This document shows, in pieces, positions 17,208-26,713 of a DNA stretch of 64,000 bases. The notes beneath the pieces are model-generated. The model was not told the origin of the DNA, did no database searches, and saw only the letters and a list, made by a program, of their open reading frames with translations. The translations under genes and the position numbers were made by a program. How positions within the stretch are numbered: the first letter of the stretch is position 1; every line of letters begins with the position of its first letter. This DNA is from CAZVNZ01 sp964628515 (GTDB taxonomy: Bacteria > Bacillota > Clostridia > Christensenellales > Christensenellaceae), in NCBI GenBank assembly GCA_964628515.1, contig CAZVNZ010000007.1, positions 53,323 to 117,322 of the forward strand. The letters run 5' to 3'.

Positions 17208-19395
17208 TAATTGCGCCGTCCTTAGTTATGTATCTTACCTTAAAAACTTCTTTTGGGGCATAGCTACCCTCTTTTTTTGCCACCGTGAGCGTCTTGCTTT
17301 CCTCGCTATACTCAAGCCTTGCCAAAAAGTAATTGCCCTCCTCGTAGGTGTAGTTATCCCCATCATCAAAGTAAAGAGGAAAACTGCCGTCCGCCCCTGT
17401 GTATACGTTTAAATAGGTGTACTTCCCCTCTTTTGTGGGCACAATACTACCTGCTTTTACGTACACGGGTAGCTCTTGCAAGGGGCAGTCACGGTGTATT
17501 ACTTCGTCATCATCATTATTATAGTGATATTTTTTGGTAAACCAATCGTACCACCCTACGTTTTTGGGTAGGCGTACCTCCACCTTTTTTGGGTGGTTTA
17601 GCACCTTAGAGTTTTTGCCGTAATACATGGGTTTTGTTATGGGTTGAATATAAAAGGCGTCCCCAAACATATAGCCCTCTTTGTTTGCCTGCTCGTCCGT
17701 TATGCCAAACTCGAAAAGCAAACTGCGCATTATGGGCATACCCTCCCTGCAACTTTGGGCGGCGGTAGCGTATATATAGGGCATTAATTTATATCGCAAA
17801 TTAATGTAGTCTACGATTGTATCGTAAAACAGCTCCCCCCTTTTGCCAAACTGCCAAGGCTCTCTTGGGGTGTCTGTACCGTGCGAGCGAAATACGGGTA
17901 AAAAACAGCCAAACTGCAACCATCTTGTGTATAACTCTCTGTAACCTAAGTCTTGCACTCCCTCCTCGTAGTCTCCACTCCAAAACCATAGTTTTGATTT
18001 TACCGTGTTGCAGTTGCAACCCCTGTTTTCCCATTTATCTTTAACGGTAAAAAAACCGCCTATGTCTAAAGTCCAAAAGGGGAAACCGCACATAGAGGCT
18101 TTTATGCCCTCTGCAATTTGGTTTGCCATAGTTTTGTAGGTTGCGCAAATATCTCCCGACCATAATATTACTCCGTACTTTTGCGCACCTAAATATCCGC
18201 TTCTTGTTAGATTTACCACCCTTTTGTTGCTTGTTTTTACCCAATTTTCGTATATGTTTTTTGCGTTGTATAAACCAAAAGCGTTTAACTGCGTTTCGTC
18301 CATGCTTTTTTGAGATAATTCTACAACTACCTTATACCGCTCTTCCTCCGTGCGTTTTTCTTCGCCGTTCCAATCTGCGTCCGAAAAAGGCTCGGTGTTG
18401 TCGCACCAAAAGCCGTCTACCCCACCCGAAAACCAATCCTCGTTGCATTGCTTAAAGTACAGCTTACCTGCCTCTTCGTCAAAAGCGTTATACACGTTGG
18501 AGTTTGGCAGTAGCTTGCCTGCCCTTTCAAACTCTTTGTAGTCTTTGGAGTTTTCCGCCATATTTGGCCATATGGAAACAAGCAGTTTAACCCCCTGCTT
18601 ATGCAAGGTTTCCGTAAGTGTGGGAATGCTTGGAAACCGCTTTTTATCCGGGTGTTTTTCCCCCCATAACCCTTCCTCCCATGTGTGCCAGTCTTGCACA
18701 ATACAGGAGAGAGGTATGTTTTCTTCTTTAAAACGCTTTGCCGTTTGTATAAGCTCGGCGCTACTTTCGTATTTTTCTTTGGATTGCATATACCCAAACG
18801 CCCATTTTGGCAGTAGCTTTGGCATACCCGTAATTTTGTATACCGCCATAACAGCCTCTTTTACCGTGGGTTGTTTGGTTAGGTACACATTAAAATTAAT
18901 TGCACTCTCTAAAGTTAGGGTAAAAAAATCCTCTCCCCTTTCAAAAGCCATGGCGCAGTTTGCATCGACGCAAATTGCGTACCCTAAAGAAGAAATAATT
19001 ACAGGCAGAGATATTATCATATTATTTTGGTACAAATATTCTGTTTGGTGGGCATAGTTAAAAACCCCCTCCTCATGCTGACCCAAGCCGGTAAGTACTT
19101 CGCCTTTTTCTTTGGGGAATTTTAGTGTAACCCTCCACGTTTGTTTATCTGCAACCGCTATTAAATCGTCTAAAACGCTAACCTCGCCGTTTGCCGTTTG
19201 CTTTACGGTGTTTTGGTTGCTTGCCTTTGCGTTTTGTATGTATTTGTACGATTGCTTTTCTTGTGCGTAAACATCAAAGGAAAATTTGTGGGAGCCTTTC
19301 GCCACAAATTTTTCCTCTGTGTTTTCTGTATTTTTATTGCATGCAATATTTACGCAAATAATATCGCTGACTTTAAAAGCCGTTGTTATCTCCAC
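17182..19395 (-). CDS. GH31 family alpha-glycosidase (alpha-xylosidase/alpha-glucosidase-like)
   Basis: A 737-residue retaining enzyme of GH31. It shows the N-terminal beta domain, the barrel with the nucleophile motif GGVDGFWCDNTEPF (Asp in WCDNTEP), the acid/base region YGVILWSGDI and the late RYKLMPYIYA stretch. WCDNTEP is more like alpha-xylosidase and mixed-specificity members than classic alpha-glucosidases, but specificity cannot be fixed by eye. It has no signal peptide. The permease gene ends 3 bp upstream, and the GH78 gene overlaps its end. Together with GH95 it could trim fucosylated xyloglucan oligosaccharides. Confidence 0.9.
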   Translation of the reverse strand: MEITTAFKVSDIICVNIACNKNTENTEEKFVAKGSHKFSFDVYAQEKQSYKYIQNAKASNQNTVKQTANGEVSVLDDLIAVADKQTWRVTLKFPKEKGEVLTGLGQHEEGVFNYAHQTEYLYQNNMIISLPVIISSLGYAICVDANCAMAFERGEDFFTLTLESAINFNVYLTKQPTVKEAVMAVYKITGMPKLLPKWAFGYMQSKEKYESSAELIQTAKRFKEENIPLSCIVQDWHTWEEGLWGEKHPDKKRFPSIPTLTETLHKQGVKLLVSIWPNMAENSKDYKEFERAGKLLPNSNVYNAFDEEAGKLYFKQCNEDWFSGGVDGFWCDNTEPFSDADWNGEEKRTEEERYKVVVELSQKSMDETQLNAFGLYNAKNIYENWVKTSNKRVVNLTRSGYLGAQKYGVILWSGDICATYKTMANQIAEGIKASMCGFPFWTLDIGGFFTVKDKWENRGCNCNTVKSKLWFWSGDYEEGVQDLGYRELYTRWLQFGCFLPVFRSHGTDTPREPWQFGKRGELFYDTIVDYINLRYKLMPYIYATAAQSCREGMPIMRSLLFEFGITDEQANKEGYMFGDAFYIQPITKPMYYGKNSKVLNHPKKVEVRLPKNVGWYDWFTKKYHYNNDDDEVIHRDCPLQELPVYVKAGSIVPTKEGKYTYLNVYTGADGSFPLYFDDGDNYTYEEGNYFLARLEYSEESKTLTVAKKEGSYAPKEVFKVRYITKDGAINEDDFSVY

Positions 19396-19398
19396 TCT

Positions 19399-20220
19399 TT
19401 ACTCCTTTACCGCTCCGCTTGTAATACCGCTTATAATGTACTTTTGTCCTGCAAAATAAATGGCTATAACAGGCACTATTGTTAGGACAATATCTGCAAA
19501 TACCAAGTTCCATTGGTTATAATTTTTGCCAAAGAAGTTATAGACGGCTAAATTCATAGGCCAAAGGGTGCTGGAATCCGCTAAGTACAAGGGTGTTAGA
19601 AAATCGCTCCAAATAGAAACAAATTGCAGTAAAAAGCAGGTTATAAGCACAGGCTTAAGTAAGGGCAGTATAATCTTAAAAAACAAACTTAACGGCCCTA
19701 CACCGTCTATTACCGCAGCCTCGTCAAGCTCTACGGGCACGGAGGACATAAAGCTCTTTATTATAAACACGCAAAAGGGTATAATTGCACTTGCAAACAC
19801 GATTATAATGCCTAACCGTGTGCCGTTTAAACCCATATTTGTAAGTACGTTGAGTAGGGTTATGTAGTTTATGGGTAAAAACAAACCGCATATAATAAAG
19901 TAGTATGTGCCGTTGCTGAATTTATCCTTGCGTCTGCTTATAACAAAGGCGGCCATTGCGCTTGTAACCACCGCAATAAGTGTTGCCACCCCTGCATACA
20001 GTAGGGAGTTGCCAAACCCTTGTATTAGCTTGCCCTTTTCTATAACCTCCGCATAGTTGGAAAAAATCCACTCGGTAGGCAGGGATAAATTCATCCTTGC
20101 CGCCTCTCCTTTTGTTTTAAAGGAGTTTATAAAAACCATATAAAAGGGTATAAGCACAATTAAACTAAGTAGGGAAAACAGTATATGCCTAAGCACCTTG
20201 CCAAGTGTTCTTGTTTTCAT
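19399..20220 (-). CDS. Carbohydrate ABC transporter permease (MalG/LacG type)
   Basis: A 273-residue CUT1 inner-membrane permease with six hydrophobic segments. It carries the EAA loop variant ELDEAAVIDGVGPLSLFFKIILP that contacts the ATPase, and the usual C-terminal QKYIISGITSGAVKE. It overlaps the partner permease gene by 4 bp and would form a heterodimer with it. Confidence 0.94.
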   Translation of the reverse strand: MKTRTLGKVLRHILFSLLSLIVLIPFYMVFINSFKTKGEAARMNLSLPTEWIFSNYAEVIEKGKLIQGFGNSLLYAGVATLIAVVTSAMAAFVISRRKDKFSNGTYYFIICGLFLPINYITLLNVLTNMGLNGTRLGIIIVFASAIIPFCVFIIKSFMSSVPVELDEAAVIDGVGPLSLFFKIILPLLKPVLITCFLLQFVSIWSDFLTPLYLADSSTLWPMNLAVYNFFGKNYNQWNLVFADIVLTIVPVIAIYFAGQKYIISGITSGAVKE

Positions 20221-21092
20221 TGTTGTACCTCCTTTTTACGCATATTAAGTACAATAAGTACACCGACTATTGCGGTTATAGCAAACAATATTGTATTTAG
20301 CGCACTTGCCATACCGTATTTACCGGCGGCAAAAAGTTGGTAGGAATAGGTTGTAATAACCTCCGTTGCATGCCCCGGCCCACCGTTTGTAAGGACGTAC
20401 ACAATGTCGAAAACCTTTAAGCCGTAGGTTATGCCAAACACTAAATTTATTGTGATAGCGCCTGAAATCATGGGTAGTGTAACGTATCTAAACCGTTTCC
20501 ACGCACCTGCGCCGTCTATTGCCGCTGCCTCGTAATAAGATGAAGGTATAGCGGCTATGCCTGCAATAAATATTGTCATAACATAACCCATGCCCCTCCA
20601 GGCATCTACGGCAAATATGGAAACCCATGCCATGTTAGGGTCGCTTAGCCATTTTTGTTGGAGTCCGTCAAGCCCTACAAGCTCAAGGGCGTTGTTTAGC
20701 AGTCCGTTAAAACTTAAAATGGAGGAAAATATAAGTCCTATAATTAAAAAGGGTAGTATAGAGGGCATATAAAGCAGGGTTCTGTATGTGTTGATACCCC
20801 TTATGCCTTCTTGTAACAGTACCGCCAAAAGCAAAGCGGGTATTAGCTTAACTAAGTTAGATACTACCGTAAAAAATAACGTGTTGGTAAGTCCGTTTAA
20901 ATATTGAGAGTTGGTTGTAAATATTTCTATATAGTTTTGCCAGCCTATAAAGTTTGGCTGTCCGATGTTGTACACATTCCAATCGGTAAAGGAGTAAATA
21001 ACTCCTAAAGCTCCGGGTAAAATAAAGAATGCAACATATAAAATCAGCGGAACAGCAAGAAACCAAAGGGGATAAATTTTCTTTTTTTTCAT
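20217..21092 (-). CDS. Carbohydrate ABC transporter permease (MalF/UgpA type)
   Basis: A 291-residue CUT1 permease with six hydrophobic segments and the EAA loop YEAAAIDGAGAWKRFRYVTLP followed by a typical VLTNGGPGHATEVITTY segment. It follows the binding-lipoprotein gene, from which it is separated by a strong 17-bp hairpin, and pairs with the permease encoded next. Confidence 0.94.
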   Translation of the reverse strand: MKKKKIYPLWFLAVPLILYVAFFILPGALGVIYSFTDWNVYNIGQPNFIGWQNYIEIFTTNSQYLNGLTNTLFFTVVSNLVKLIPALLLAVLLQEGIRGINTYRTLLYMPSILPFLIIGLIFSSILSFNGLLNNALELVGLDGLQQKWLSDPNMAWVSIFAVDAWRGMGYVMTIFIAGIAAIPSSYYEAAAIDGAGAWKRFRYVTLPMISGAITINLVFGITYGLKVFDIVYVLTNGGPGHATEVITTYSYQLFAAGKYGMASALNTILFAITAIVGVLIVLNMRKKEVQQ

Positions 21093-21115
21093 AGTTATTC
21101 ACCTTATGTTTTTGT

Positions 21116-21154
21116 GGTATAAAGACCGAAGTGTTTAACTTCGGTCTTTATACC
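21116..21154 (-). promoter_or_regulatory. Perfect 17-bp stem-loop after the binding-protein gene
   Basis: GGTATAAAGACCGAAGT (21116-21132) pairs perfectly with ACTTCGGTCTTTATACC (21138-21154) around a 5-nt loop, 10 bp after the stop codon of the binding lipoprotein. No U-tract follows on the minus strand, so it fits an RNA-processing or stability hairpin that raises binding-protein mRNA over the permease mRNA. Confidence 0.75.
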
Positions 21155-21163
21155 ATTTGATTG

Positions 21164-22555
21164 TTAGTTCCAGTTTGTGTCTTGTGCTAACTTTGCAGCT
21201 TCCGCACGGTTTTTATCCATATTTTTGAGGATGTCGTTGGCTTCTATTTGACCTGTGCAGTATGCAACCATATCTGCGCCAAATTGCATCCAATAATCGT
21301 TGGTGTATTTTGTGGATGTTTGCAGAACACCGTACTGCATTTTATCCTCGGTAACAGAGCTCATAAACTCTTCTTCCTCGGGTAACCAACGTTGGTTAAT
21401 GTCTATTGTTACATCTAAGTTGGTGTACTGTGGAGAATTATCCAATATTTCTTGCAGGCTTTCTTTTGTTGCCACAAAGTTAAACCACTCTTTTACAAGC
21501 TCGGGGTTTTTAGCACCGCTGTAACCAAACATTGTGGGGCCTGATGGGTTGGTGGGGTAGAAGGTGTTGTCCGCTAAGGGCAGTAAGAATAAGCCAAACT
21601 CGTCTGTTGTGCCTGTGTCTTCCCTTATTTGATTAATAAAGCTGGAGTTTGCCATTGCCATTGCAATTTTTTTGTCGCCAAACTCGTTTGGTAGATTTGT
21701 GGAGTCTGTGCCTATCCAGTCTTTACCTAAGTAGCCTAAGTCGGATAGTTCTTTGTATTGCTCTAAAACTGTAATCATTGTTTTGTTGTCCGCAAATACA
21801 GTTTTGTTATTGTTTAAGTCCTCGTATAAATTAGGTTGAGCATCCGCATACACACCGCCTATTTGGAAGAAGGCAAGTTGATGTTGCCAACCGTCTGCAC
21901 CGGGTACAAACCAGGGTGTAATACCGGCTGCGTTTATTTTTTCGCAAGCGGCTTTAAATTCTGCGTAAGTTTTGGGTACTTCTATGCCAAGTTCGTTAAA
22001 AATAGTTTTGTTGTAGAGTATAACGTACTCAGGGGAATTATGCCAAATTTGCAGTCCGTAAAGTTTGTCTTCGTAAATACAAGAGGTTTGTCTTGTTTCG
22101 GGCATTACGTTTTGCCACTCCGCTCCTGTAAAGTCTATGCAATATTTTGCAGGGTCTTTAATTGCGGATTTAATTGCAAATGGGTCGGACTGAATCCAAA
22201 ATACGTCTGCGGCTGTGCCTGTTGCAAATTTAGATTGCAGTAAATCAAAATATTGATCTGCCGGTACAGTTTGTACATCTACGGTTACACCGTAAGTGTC
22301 CTCAAAGCGTTTAATGGTAGCGTCGTAGCGGTTGTCCATCCAGCCTGCCGAAACTAAAATACTTAGAGTTTCGCCGTTAAACTGTTGGTCTCCTCCTGCC
22401 TGCTCGCCTGCGGGAGCTTCTTCTTTTGGTTGCTCGGAAGCAGGCTCGTTTGCCGGTGCCTCGGATGGTGGTGTTGCCGTTTGGGGTGCTGCGCAACTAA
22501 TAGCTACAAACATAGTCAGCACTACAACAACAACTAAAGCAATTACTTTTTTCAT
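21164..22555 (-). CDS. CUT1 extracellular solute-binding lipoprotein
   Basis: An oligosaccharide-binding receptor of about 463 residues anchored through a lipobox Cys (VAISCAA) after a hydrophobic signal, with a Pro/Glu-rich linker and an SBP_bac_1 fold (LSILVSAGWMDNRYDATIKR onward). An in-frame GTG/ATG lies further upstream, but the ATG at 22553-22555 has the ribosome site AGGAGAGAG in front and starts directly with MKK, so it is chosen. A -10-like TATAAT (plus 22621-22626) has no good -35, which would fit activation by the YesN-like regulator. The gene heads the transport and glycosidase operon. Confidence 0.93.
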   Translation of the reverse strand: MKKVIALVVVVVLTMFVAISCAAPQTATPPSEAPANEPASEQPKEEAPAGEQAGGDQQFNGETLSILVSAGWMDNRYDATIKRFEDTYGVTVDVQTVPADQYFDLLQSKFATGTAADVFWIQSDPFAIKSAIKDPAKYCIDFTGAEWQNVMPETRQTSCIYEDKLYGLQIWHNSPEYVILYNKTIFNELGIEVPKTYAEFKAACEKINAAGITPWFVPGADGWQHQLAFFQIGGVYADAQPNLYEDLNNNKTVFADNKTMITVLEQYKELSDLGYLGKDWIGTDSTNLPNEFGDKKIAMAMANSSFINQIREDTGTTDEFGLFLLPLADNTFYPTNPSGPTMFGYSGAKNPELVKEWFNFVATKESLQEILDNSPQYTNLDVTIDINQRWLPEEEEFMSSVTEDKMQYGVLQTSTKYTNDYWMQFGADMVAYCTGQIEANDILKNMDKNRAEAAKLAQDTNWN

Positions 22556-22714
22556 GTTCTCTCTCCTATACAATTTTATTTTTTTTAATTTCTTTAAGGT
22601 GAAAATATACTTTGTATAAAAATTATATTACTACCCTTAGTTTTAAGCTATGCACTTTTCCGCTTAATATTTGTACTTTTTTTACCTGCCCATATACCTG
22701 TGCATACAAAAACA

Positions 22715-22743
22715 AAATGCAGAATTTAAAAAACCCTGCATTT
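22715..22743 (-). terminator. Terminator after the regulator/UroD unit
   Basis: On the minus strand AAATGCAG (22736-22743) pairs with CTGCATTT (22715-22722), and the stem is followed by a T-rich tract. It separates the YesM/YesN/UroD unit from the binding-protein operon. Confidence 0.7.
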
Positions 22744-22788
22744 ATAGCTACATTTTTGGTGTTTGAGGAATATCACCATTAAAAAAAA

Positions 22789-23877
22789 TTATACATTAAC
22801 CCAGTTTTTTTCTGCATAATCTATAAGGGTGGTGGCGTCTTTTTGGCTCATTTCGGGGTACATTATTAGCAGGCGTTTACTGCCGTACCGCCTAACCAGC
22901 TTCTCGCTACCCACAATAAAGTCCTCTACATTGCCGTCGTAGGCTTTTACCCAAATACATTTATTTGCCGCCGCCGCTTTGTCGTAAATTTCGTACCACA
23001 TTTCGTTTAGTCCGTCGGGGTTGTAGTCTCCGCTTGTCCATTGGAGTGCGTCTATTTCCTCTATTTCCATTACGGAGTTTAGGTGCTTTATGGCATCCGG
23101 CCCGTCTAAATGGTAAAGTACATTATTTAGCTGTTTGGCTTGGGCACGCAAGGCAGGTATTATTAGGGTATTAAATTGTGTGGGGGACATTAGTGCGGAA
23201 AAATCGCATTGGAGTTTTGCCGTTTTGCCCTCCCCCCAAATTTGAAACACGGTGTAAGCGGAGGAATTATCCTTAGCTTTTACAATATTGTAAAAAGCAT
23301 TGTAGTAGTCAAAATACACACCTTGCACTTGGGCTATTCGCTTTACAATCTCTTCTTCTTCGTCTATAATATCGTAAATTAAGTTTTGCGCACCTCGTAG
23401 CGACGCAAGTACGTCCGCATTTTCCATTAAGTCGGGTATTGTAAGCAAAAAATCCTCATTGCATAGCTTTTTTACATCGTTAAATAATGCAATATGCTTT
23501 TTAAACCAAACGTTATTTGCATCAAAAGCAAGAGGGGGTGCGGTATTAAAATCCTCTATACACTCATGAAACCACACGGTGTCCTCTCTAAACTCCACAT
23601 TACTGCCTAAATAAGCGGCAATACTGCCCGGCCCAAAATCCAAACTTAAATTAGGGAAGGACTCCCGCAAAAAGTCGTGAGTTTCGCAATAATTTCTGAA
23701 ATTATCCACTATTTTTTGGGGGTGGGTGTATTTTTCCTCTATGCCTTCAAAAACAACCTCCTTTACTTCCTTGTTGTTTTTTGCCGTAACTATCATAATA
23801 GGGCCGTGGGTGTTAGCCCTCTGCCACCAATCTTTGTACCTTTGTTTTGTTTGTTCCCAGTTGCTTTTGTATTTCAT
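22789..23877 (-). CDS. UroD-superfamily protein, divergent metal motif (HLDG)
   Basis: A 362-residue protein that fits the UroD / methyltransferase superfamily by length and by the motif order of the barrel (YHLDGPDAIKHLNSV, then the DALQWTSGD stretch). The H-x-C-G motif reads H-L-D-G (His256, Asp258), so the zinc Cys is lost, and no C-terminal GC motif is seen. It is encoded 1 bp after the YesN-like regulator and is terminated before the transport operon, so it is co-transcribed with the two-component system. It may be a sugar-processing enzyme or a sensor partner. No biochemical role can be assigned. Confidence 0.75.
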   Translation of the reverse strand: MKYKSNWEQTKQRYKDWWQRANTHGPIMIVTAKNNKEVKEVVFEGIEEKYTHPQKIVDNFRNYCETHDFLRESFPNLSLDFGPGSIAAYLGSNVEFREDTVWFHECIEDFNTAPPLAFDANNVWFKKHIALFNDVKKLCNEDFLLTIPDLMENADVLASLRGAQNLIYDIIDEEEEIVKRIAQVQGVYFDYYNAFYNIVKAKDNSSAYTVFQIWGEGKTAKLQCDFSALMSPTQFNTLIIPALRAQAKQLNNVLYHLDGPDAIKHLNSVMEIEEIDALQWTSGDYNPDGLNEMWYEIYDKAAAANKCIWVKAYDGNVEDFIVGSEKLVRRYGSKRLLIMYPEMSQKDATTLIDYAEKNWVNV

Positions 23878-23878
23878 G

Positions 23879-24670
23879 TTATTCTCCTTTTTCTCTGTAA
23901 TCTATGGGGCTAATACCCATATATTTCTTAAAAATTCTGCTAAAATATCCTTGGTCTTCGTAGCCCACCATTTCGCTTATGGTTTTTACCGAGTATTCCA
24001 TATTGTTTTTTAGCAAACTTTTGGCTTTGTTTAGCCGTAGCTGATTTAAGTATTTGCTTGGGGTTATGCCATGCTCTGCGGTAAAGGATTTGGTTAAATA
24101 ACCGGGAGAATACCCCATACTGTGAGCAATTAAATTAAGGTTAATTGCTTTATGGTAGTTGGTGTTTATATATTCTTTTACCACCGCCACCATATGCTTT
24201 AGGGAGCTACCCCTTAGCGCCTCGTTAAAAATGCCGAAGTATTCTTTGTTTTCGTTCATCAGTTGGGCGTACATTTCCACTAAGCATTCCTCTAATTCCT
24301 TTGGGTCTACGGGCTTTAGCAAATAGGAGGACACTTTTAAGGTAATTGCCTTTTGGGCGTAGTCAAACTCGCTGTAACCGCTTGTAATTATGTATTTAAT
24401 GGAGAGATACTTGTTTTTTGCCTGCTCGATAAGCTCTATGCCGTCCATAATAGGCATTCTTACATCTGTGATGATGATGTCCGGCATTGCCTCGTCGCAA
24501 AGCCTTAAGGCTACCTCTCCGTTTGGTGCTGTGGCAATAACCTTAAAACCGTCTATGGTATTAACCATATCCGTCAATACTTGGAGTAAAGGTTCTTCGT
24601 CCTCTACCACCATCACCCTAAAAACCACCTTTTGTGTGCTTTCTTTGATTTCCCTTTCATAATTGCTCAT
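23879..24670 (-). CDS. YesN-like response regulator (receiver + AraC DNA-binding domain)
   Basis: About 263 residues. An N-terminal receiver domain (VMVVEDEEPLLQVL, phosphoacceptor Asp in DIIITDVRMPIMDG, Lys in LLKPVD) is followed by an AraC-type double helix-turn-helix (about residues 160-262, ending YFSRIFKKYMGISPIDYRE). A GTG at 24677-24679 is also possible, but the ATG at 24668-24670 has GGGTG at better spacing. The start lies inside the end of the kinase gene. It probably activates the sugar-binding-protein operon. Confidence 0.92.
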   Translation of the reverse strand: MSNYEREIKESTQKVVFRVMVVEDEEPLLQVLTDMVNTIDGFKVIATAPNGEVALRLCDEAMPDIIITDVRMPIMDGIELIEQAKNKYLSIKYIITSGYSEFDYAQKAITLKVSSYLLKPVDPKELEECLVEMYAQLMNENKEYFGIFNEALRGSSLKHMVAVVKEYINTNYHKAINLNLIAHSMGYSPGYLTKSFTAEHGITPSKYLNQLRLNKAKSLLKNNMEYSVKTISEMVGYEDQGYFSRIFKKYMGISPIDYREKGE

Positions 24671-26453
24671 TAGTATCACCCGTTAATTTTTTGCCTATGG
24701 TTACAAAACCGCCCACATTTTCTGCCGTGCCGAATTTAAAAAAGCTGTTTTCTCCAAAATATAATTTAAACCGCAAATACACGTTTAAAAGCCCCATACC
24801 GTCTAAGTGAATATCCGGCATACCCGTAGTTGCCTTTGCGTTTTCCATTCGGCTGTTAATTATTTTTACACTCTCCTCGCTAAAGCCCTTTCCGCTGTCG
24901 TAAACGGTAATGCTCCAGCTTTCCTGCGTAATTTCTCCTTGCACCTTAATTGTCCACCTGCCCGTTTTGTCCGCACCGTATTTTAAAGCGTTTTCCACCA
25001 AAGGTTGAATAATCAAGCGTGGTACGGTAATTTCCTCCATTTCCTTTGGTATGGAGATTTCGTACTCAAGAGTGGTGGGGTAGCGCACCTGCATGCAATA
25101 CAAGTATTTAGATAGGTACTCCGCCTCTTTAATTAGGGGTACTTCTCCTGTGTTGTCCACCACATAGCGCATCATTTCCGTCATGTTTCTGCACATTTTT
25201 ACCACCTTTTCGTTTTGCCCGCCTGTGCTTAGGGCAATTATATTTGCAAGGGTGTTGTAGTAAAAATGCGGATTTATTTGGGATTGCAAGGCAAGTATTT
25301 TGGATTTTAGCGCCTGCCTTTTGGTTTCTACCAACTCCGCTACGGATTTTTGTAAGTTGTAGCCCATTTTTACAAACTCTTGATACAGCTTGTCTATTTC
25401 GTCAAAGGATGCGTTAAACTCCTCCACATTGCCTAAACTGTTTAGCTCGGTGCTTTCTATTATTTTGTGCATCTTTTTTATGGGGGTGGTAAACCTTTTA
25501 GATAGCACGTAGGCTAAAAACACAATGCAAACTATGGCAAATACAAGCACTAACGCAATTATAAACTTTAAGTTTTCCACAGGCTTTAGTATAATTTTTT
25601 CCGGCATTAAGGCAAAGTAGGTAAAATCCGTATACCGAGAATGATTTTCTTTGGCAATGTATTTATCCGCCCCTAACACTACCCCCTCCTTAGAGTTTTT
25701 AAGTAGGCTGTACTCTGCTTGCATAGCGTCTTGGAAATATGGATATATTTGCTCTTTGTCTTGGTTGTAAATAAATATTTTGCACCCTGTGTTTTTCAGC
25801 TTTAAAATATCATGAAAAAGCAAAGAGCTCTCGGAAATAGTTTCTATTATGCCCGAGCCGTATTTATTGCTGTACACTCTAAGGAGAGAAACATAATAGT
25901 TGTCGTTGCTTATTTGGGGGTTTAAATCGCTCATAATGTAGGGCTTGCTTATATATTTGTACCCGTCTTTTGCAATGGTGTCCTCGTACCACTCAAAATC
26001 CTCTAAAACCACATTGCTCTCCATTGTATTATTAAAGCCTAATTTTGCAACGTTGCCATTAAAGTCGTAGATGTTTAGCTGGTCAACAGGCATAGAAGTG
26101 CCGTTTATTGCCACAAAAAGCTCGGTTAGCTTTTTAATTTCGCTGTATTGGCTCCACGTGTCCGATTTATCTAAGTTAAACACATCGCTTAACTGCTCTT
26201 GAGTAACGTTAGAGTACACAATATCCGTAGATACGCTGTCCATTTCCTGCAAATTACTTTCTATGGCATCTTTTACCGAGGTTAGCATTGTTTCTAAATT
26301 AACCTTTTCCGCCTCTATTAAAAGGGTGGAGGAGTAGGCATAAAAAATAAAGGAAAACAGCAAAATAAGCACAGTTAAAACAACTACAAAAGCTATAAAT
26401 AACTGCCCCTGCATACTGCGTAAAAATTTAGAGTGTTTTAGTTTATTTAGCAT
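24657..26453 (-). CDS. YesM-like sensor histidine kinase
   Basis: A 598-residue membrane kinase. A first membrane segment (about residues 16-38) is followed by a large extracellular sensor domain, a second membrane segment (about 292-315), a HAMP linker, a His_kinase domain with QSQINPHFYYNTLANI (phospho-acceptor His396) and a HATPase_c domain (LVENALKYGA, YDSGKGFS, GMGLLNVYLR). YesM/YesN pairs sense extracellular oligosaccharide, sometimes through a binding protein. Its position upstream of the locus supports local control. The gene overlaps the regulator gene. Confidence 0.93.
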   Translation of the reverse strand: MLNKLKHSKFLRSMQGQLFIAFVVVLTVLILLFSFIFYAYSSTLLIEAEKVNLETMLTSVKDAIESNLQEMDSVSTDIVYSNVTQEQLSDVFNLDKSDTWSQYSEIKKLTELFVAINGTSMPVDQLNIYDFNGNVAKLGFNNTMESNVVLEDFEWYEDTIAKDGYKYISKPYIMSDLNPQISNDNYYVSLLRVYSNKYGSGIIETISESSLLFHDILKLKNTGCKIFIYNQDKEQIYPYFQDAMQAEYSLLKNSKEGVVLGADKYIAKENHSRYTDFTYFALMPEKIILKPVENLKFIIALVLVFAIVCIVFLAYVLSKRFTTPIKKMHKIIESTELNSLGNVEEFNASFDEIDKLYQEFVKMGYNLQKSVAELVETKRQALKSKILALQSQINPHFYYNTLANIIALSTGGQNEKVVKMCRNMTEMMRYVVDNTGEVPLIKEAEYLSKYLYCMQVRYPTTLEYEISIPKEMEEITVPRLIIQPLVENALKYGADKTGRWTIKVQGEITQESWSITVYDSGKGFSEESVKIINSRMENAKATTGMPDIHLDGMGLLNVYLRFKLYFGENSFFKFGTAENVGGFVTIGKKLTGDTNEQL

Positions 26454-26584
26454 AGCATATAATACCTATTGCTTATATTTCTAAGTACATTTTCACCTGT
26501 AAGAAATAAACTTTGCACCTTAAGTTAGGTATTAATGGTGGTTTCGTAAAAAATTTATGTTGTGCTTATTGTAACACAAATTAC

Positions 26585-26680
26585 GTGGTGGGGGCAAGGC
26601 TTTTTTATGGTGATGATGATGGTGGGCGGTAGTTTGGTTGGTGGTTATTTTAAGTGGTGATGATGGGGGTTGTGGGCGGA
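26585..26680 (+). repeat. Partial dispersed repeat with GGCAAGGC-T-run-ATGGTGATGATG
   Basis: The segment between the kinase gene and the toxin gene contains GGGGCAAGGCTTTTTTATGG and then TGATGATGATGGTGGG, GGTTGGTGG and a second GTGGTGATGATGG. It matches the right half of the repeat at 41139-41236 in the same order. No gene is seen in 26454-26713. The kinase promoter should lie here; a TTACAAT box on the minus strand is the only -10 candidate noticed. Confidence 0.6.
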
Positions 26681-26713
26681 TTTTGGCTTGTGAGCTGTCA
26701 GTTTTGCTTGCGG

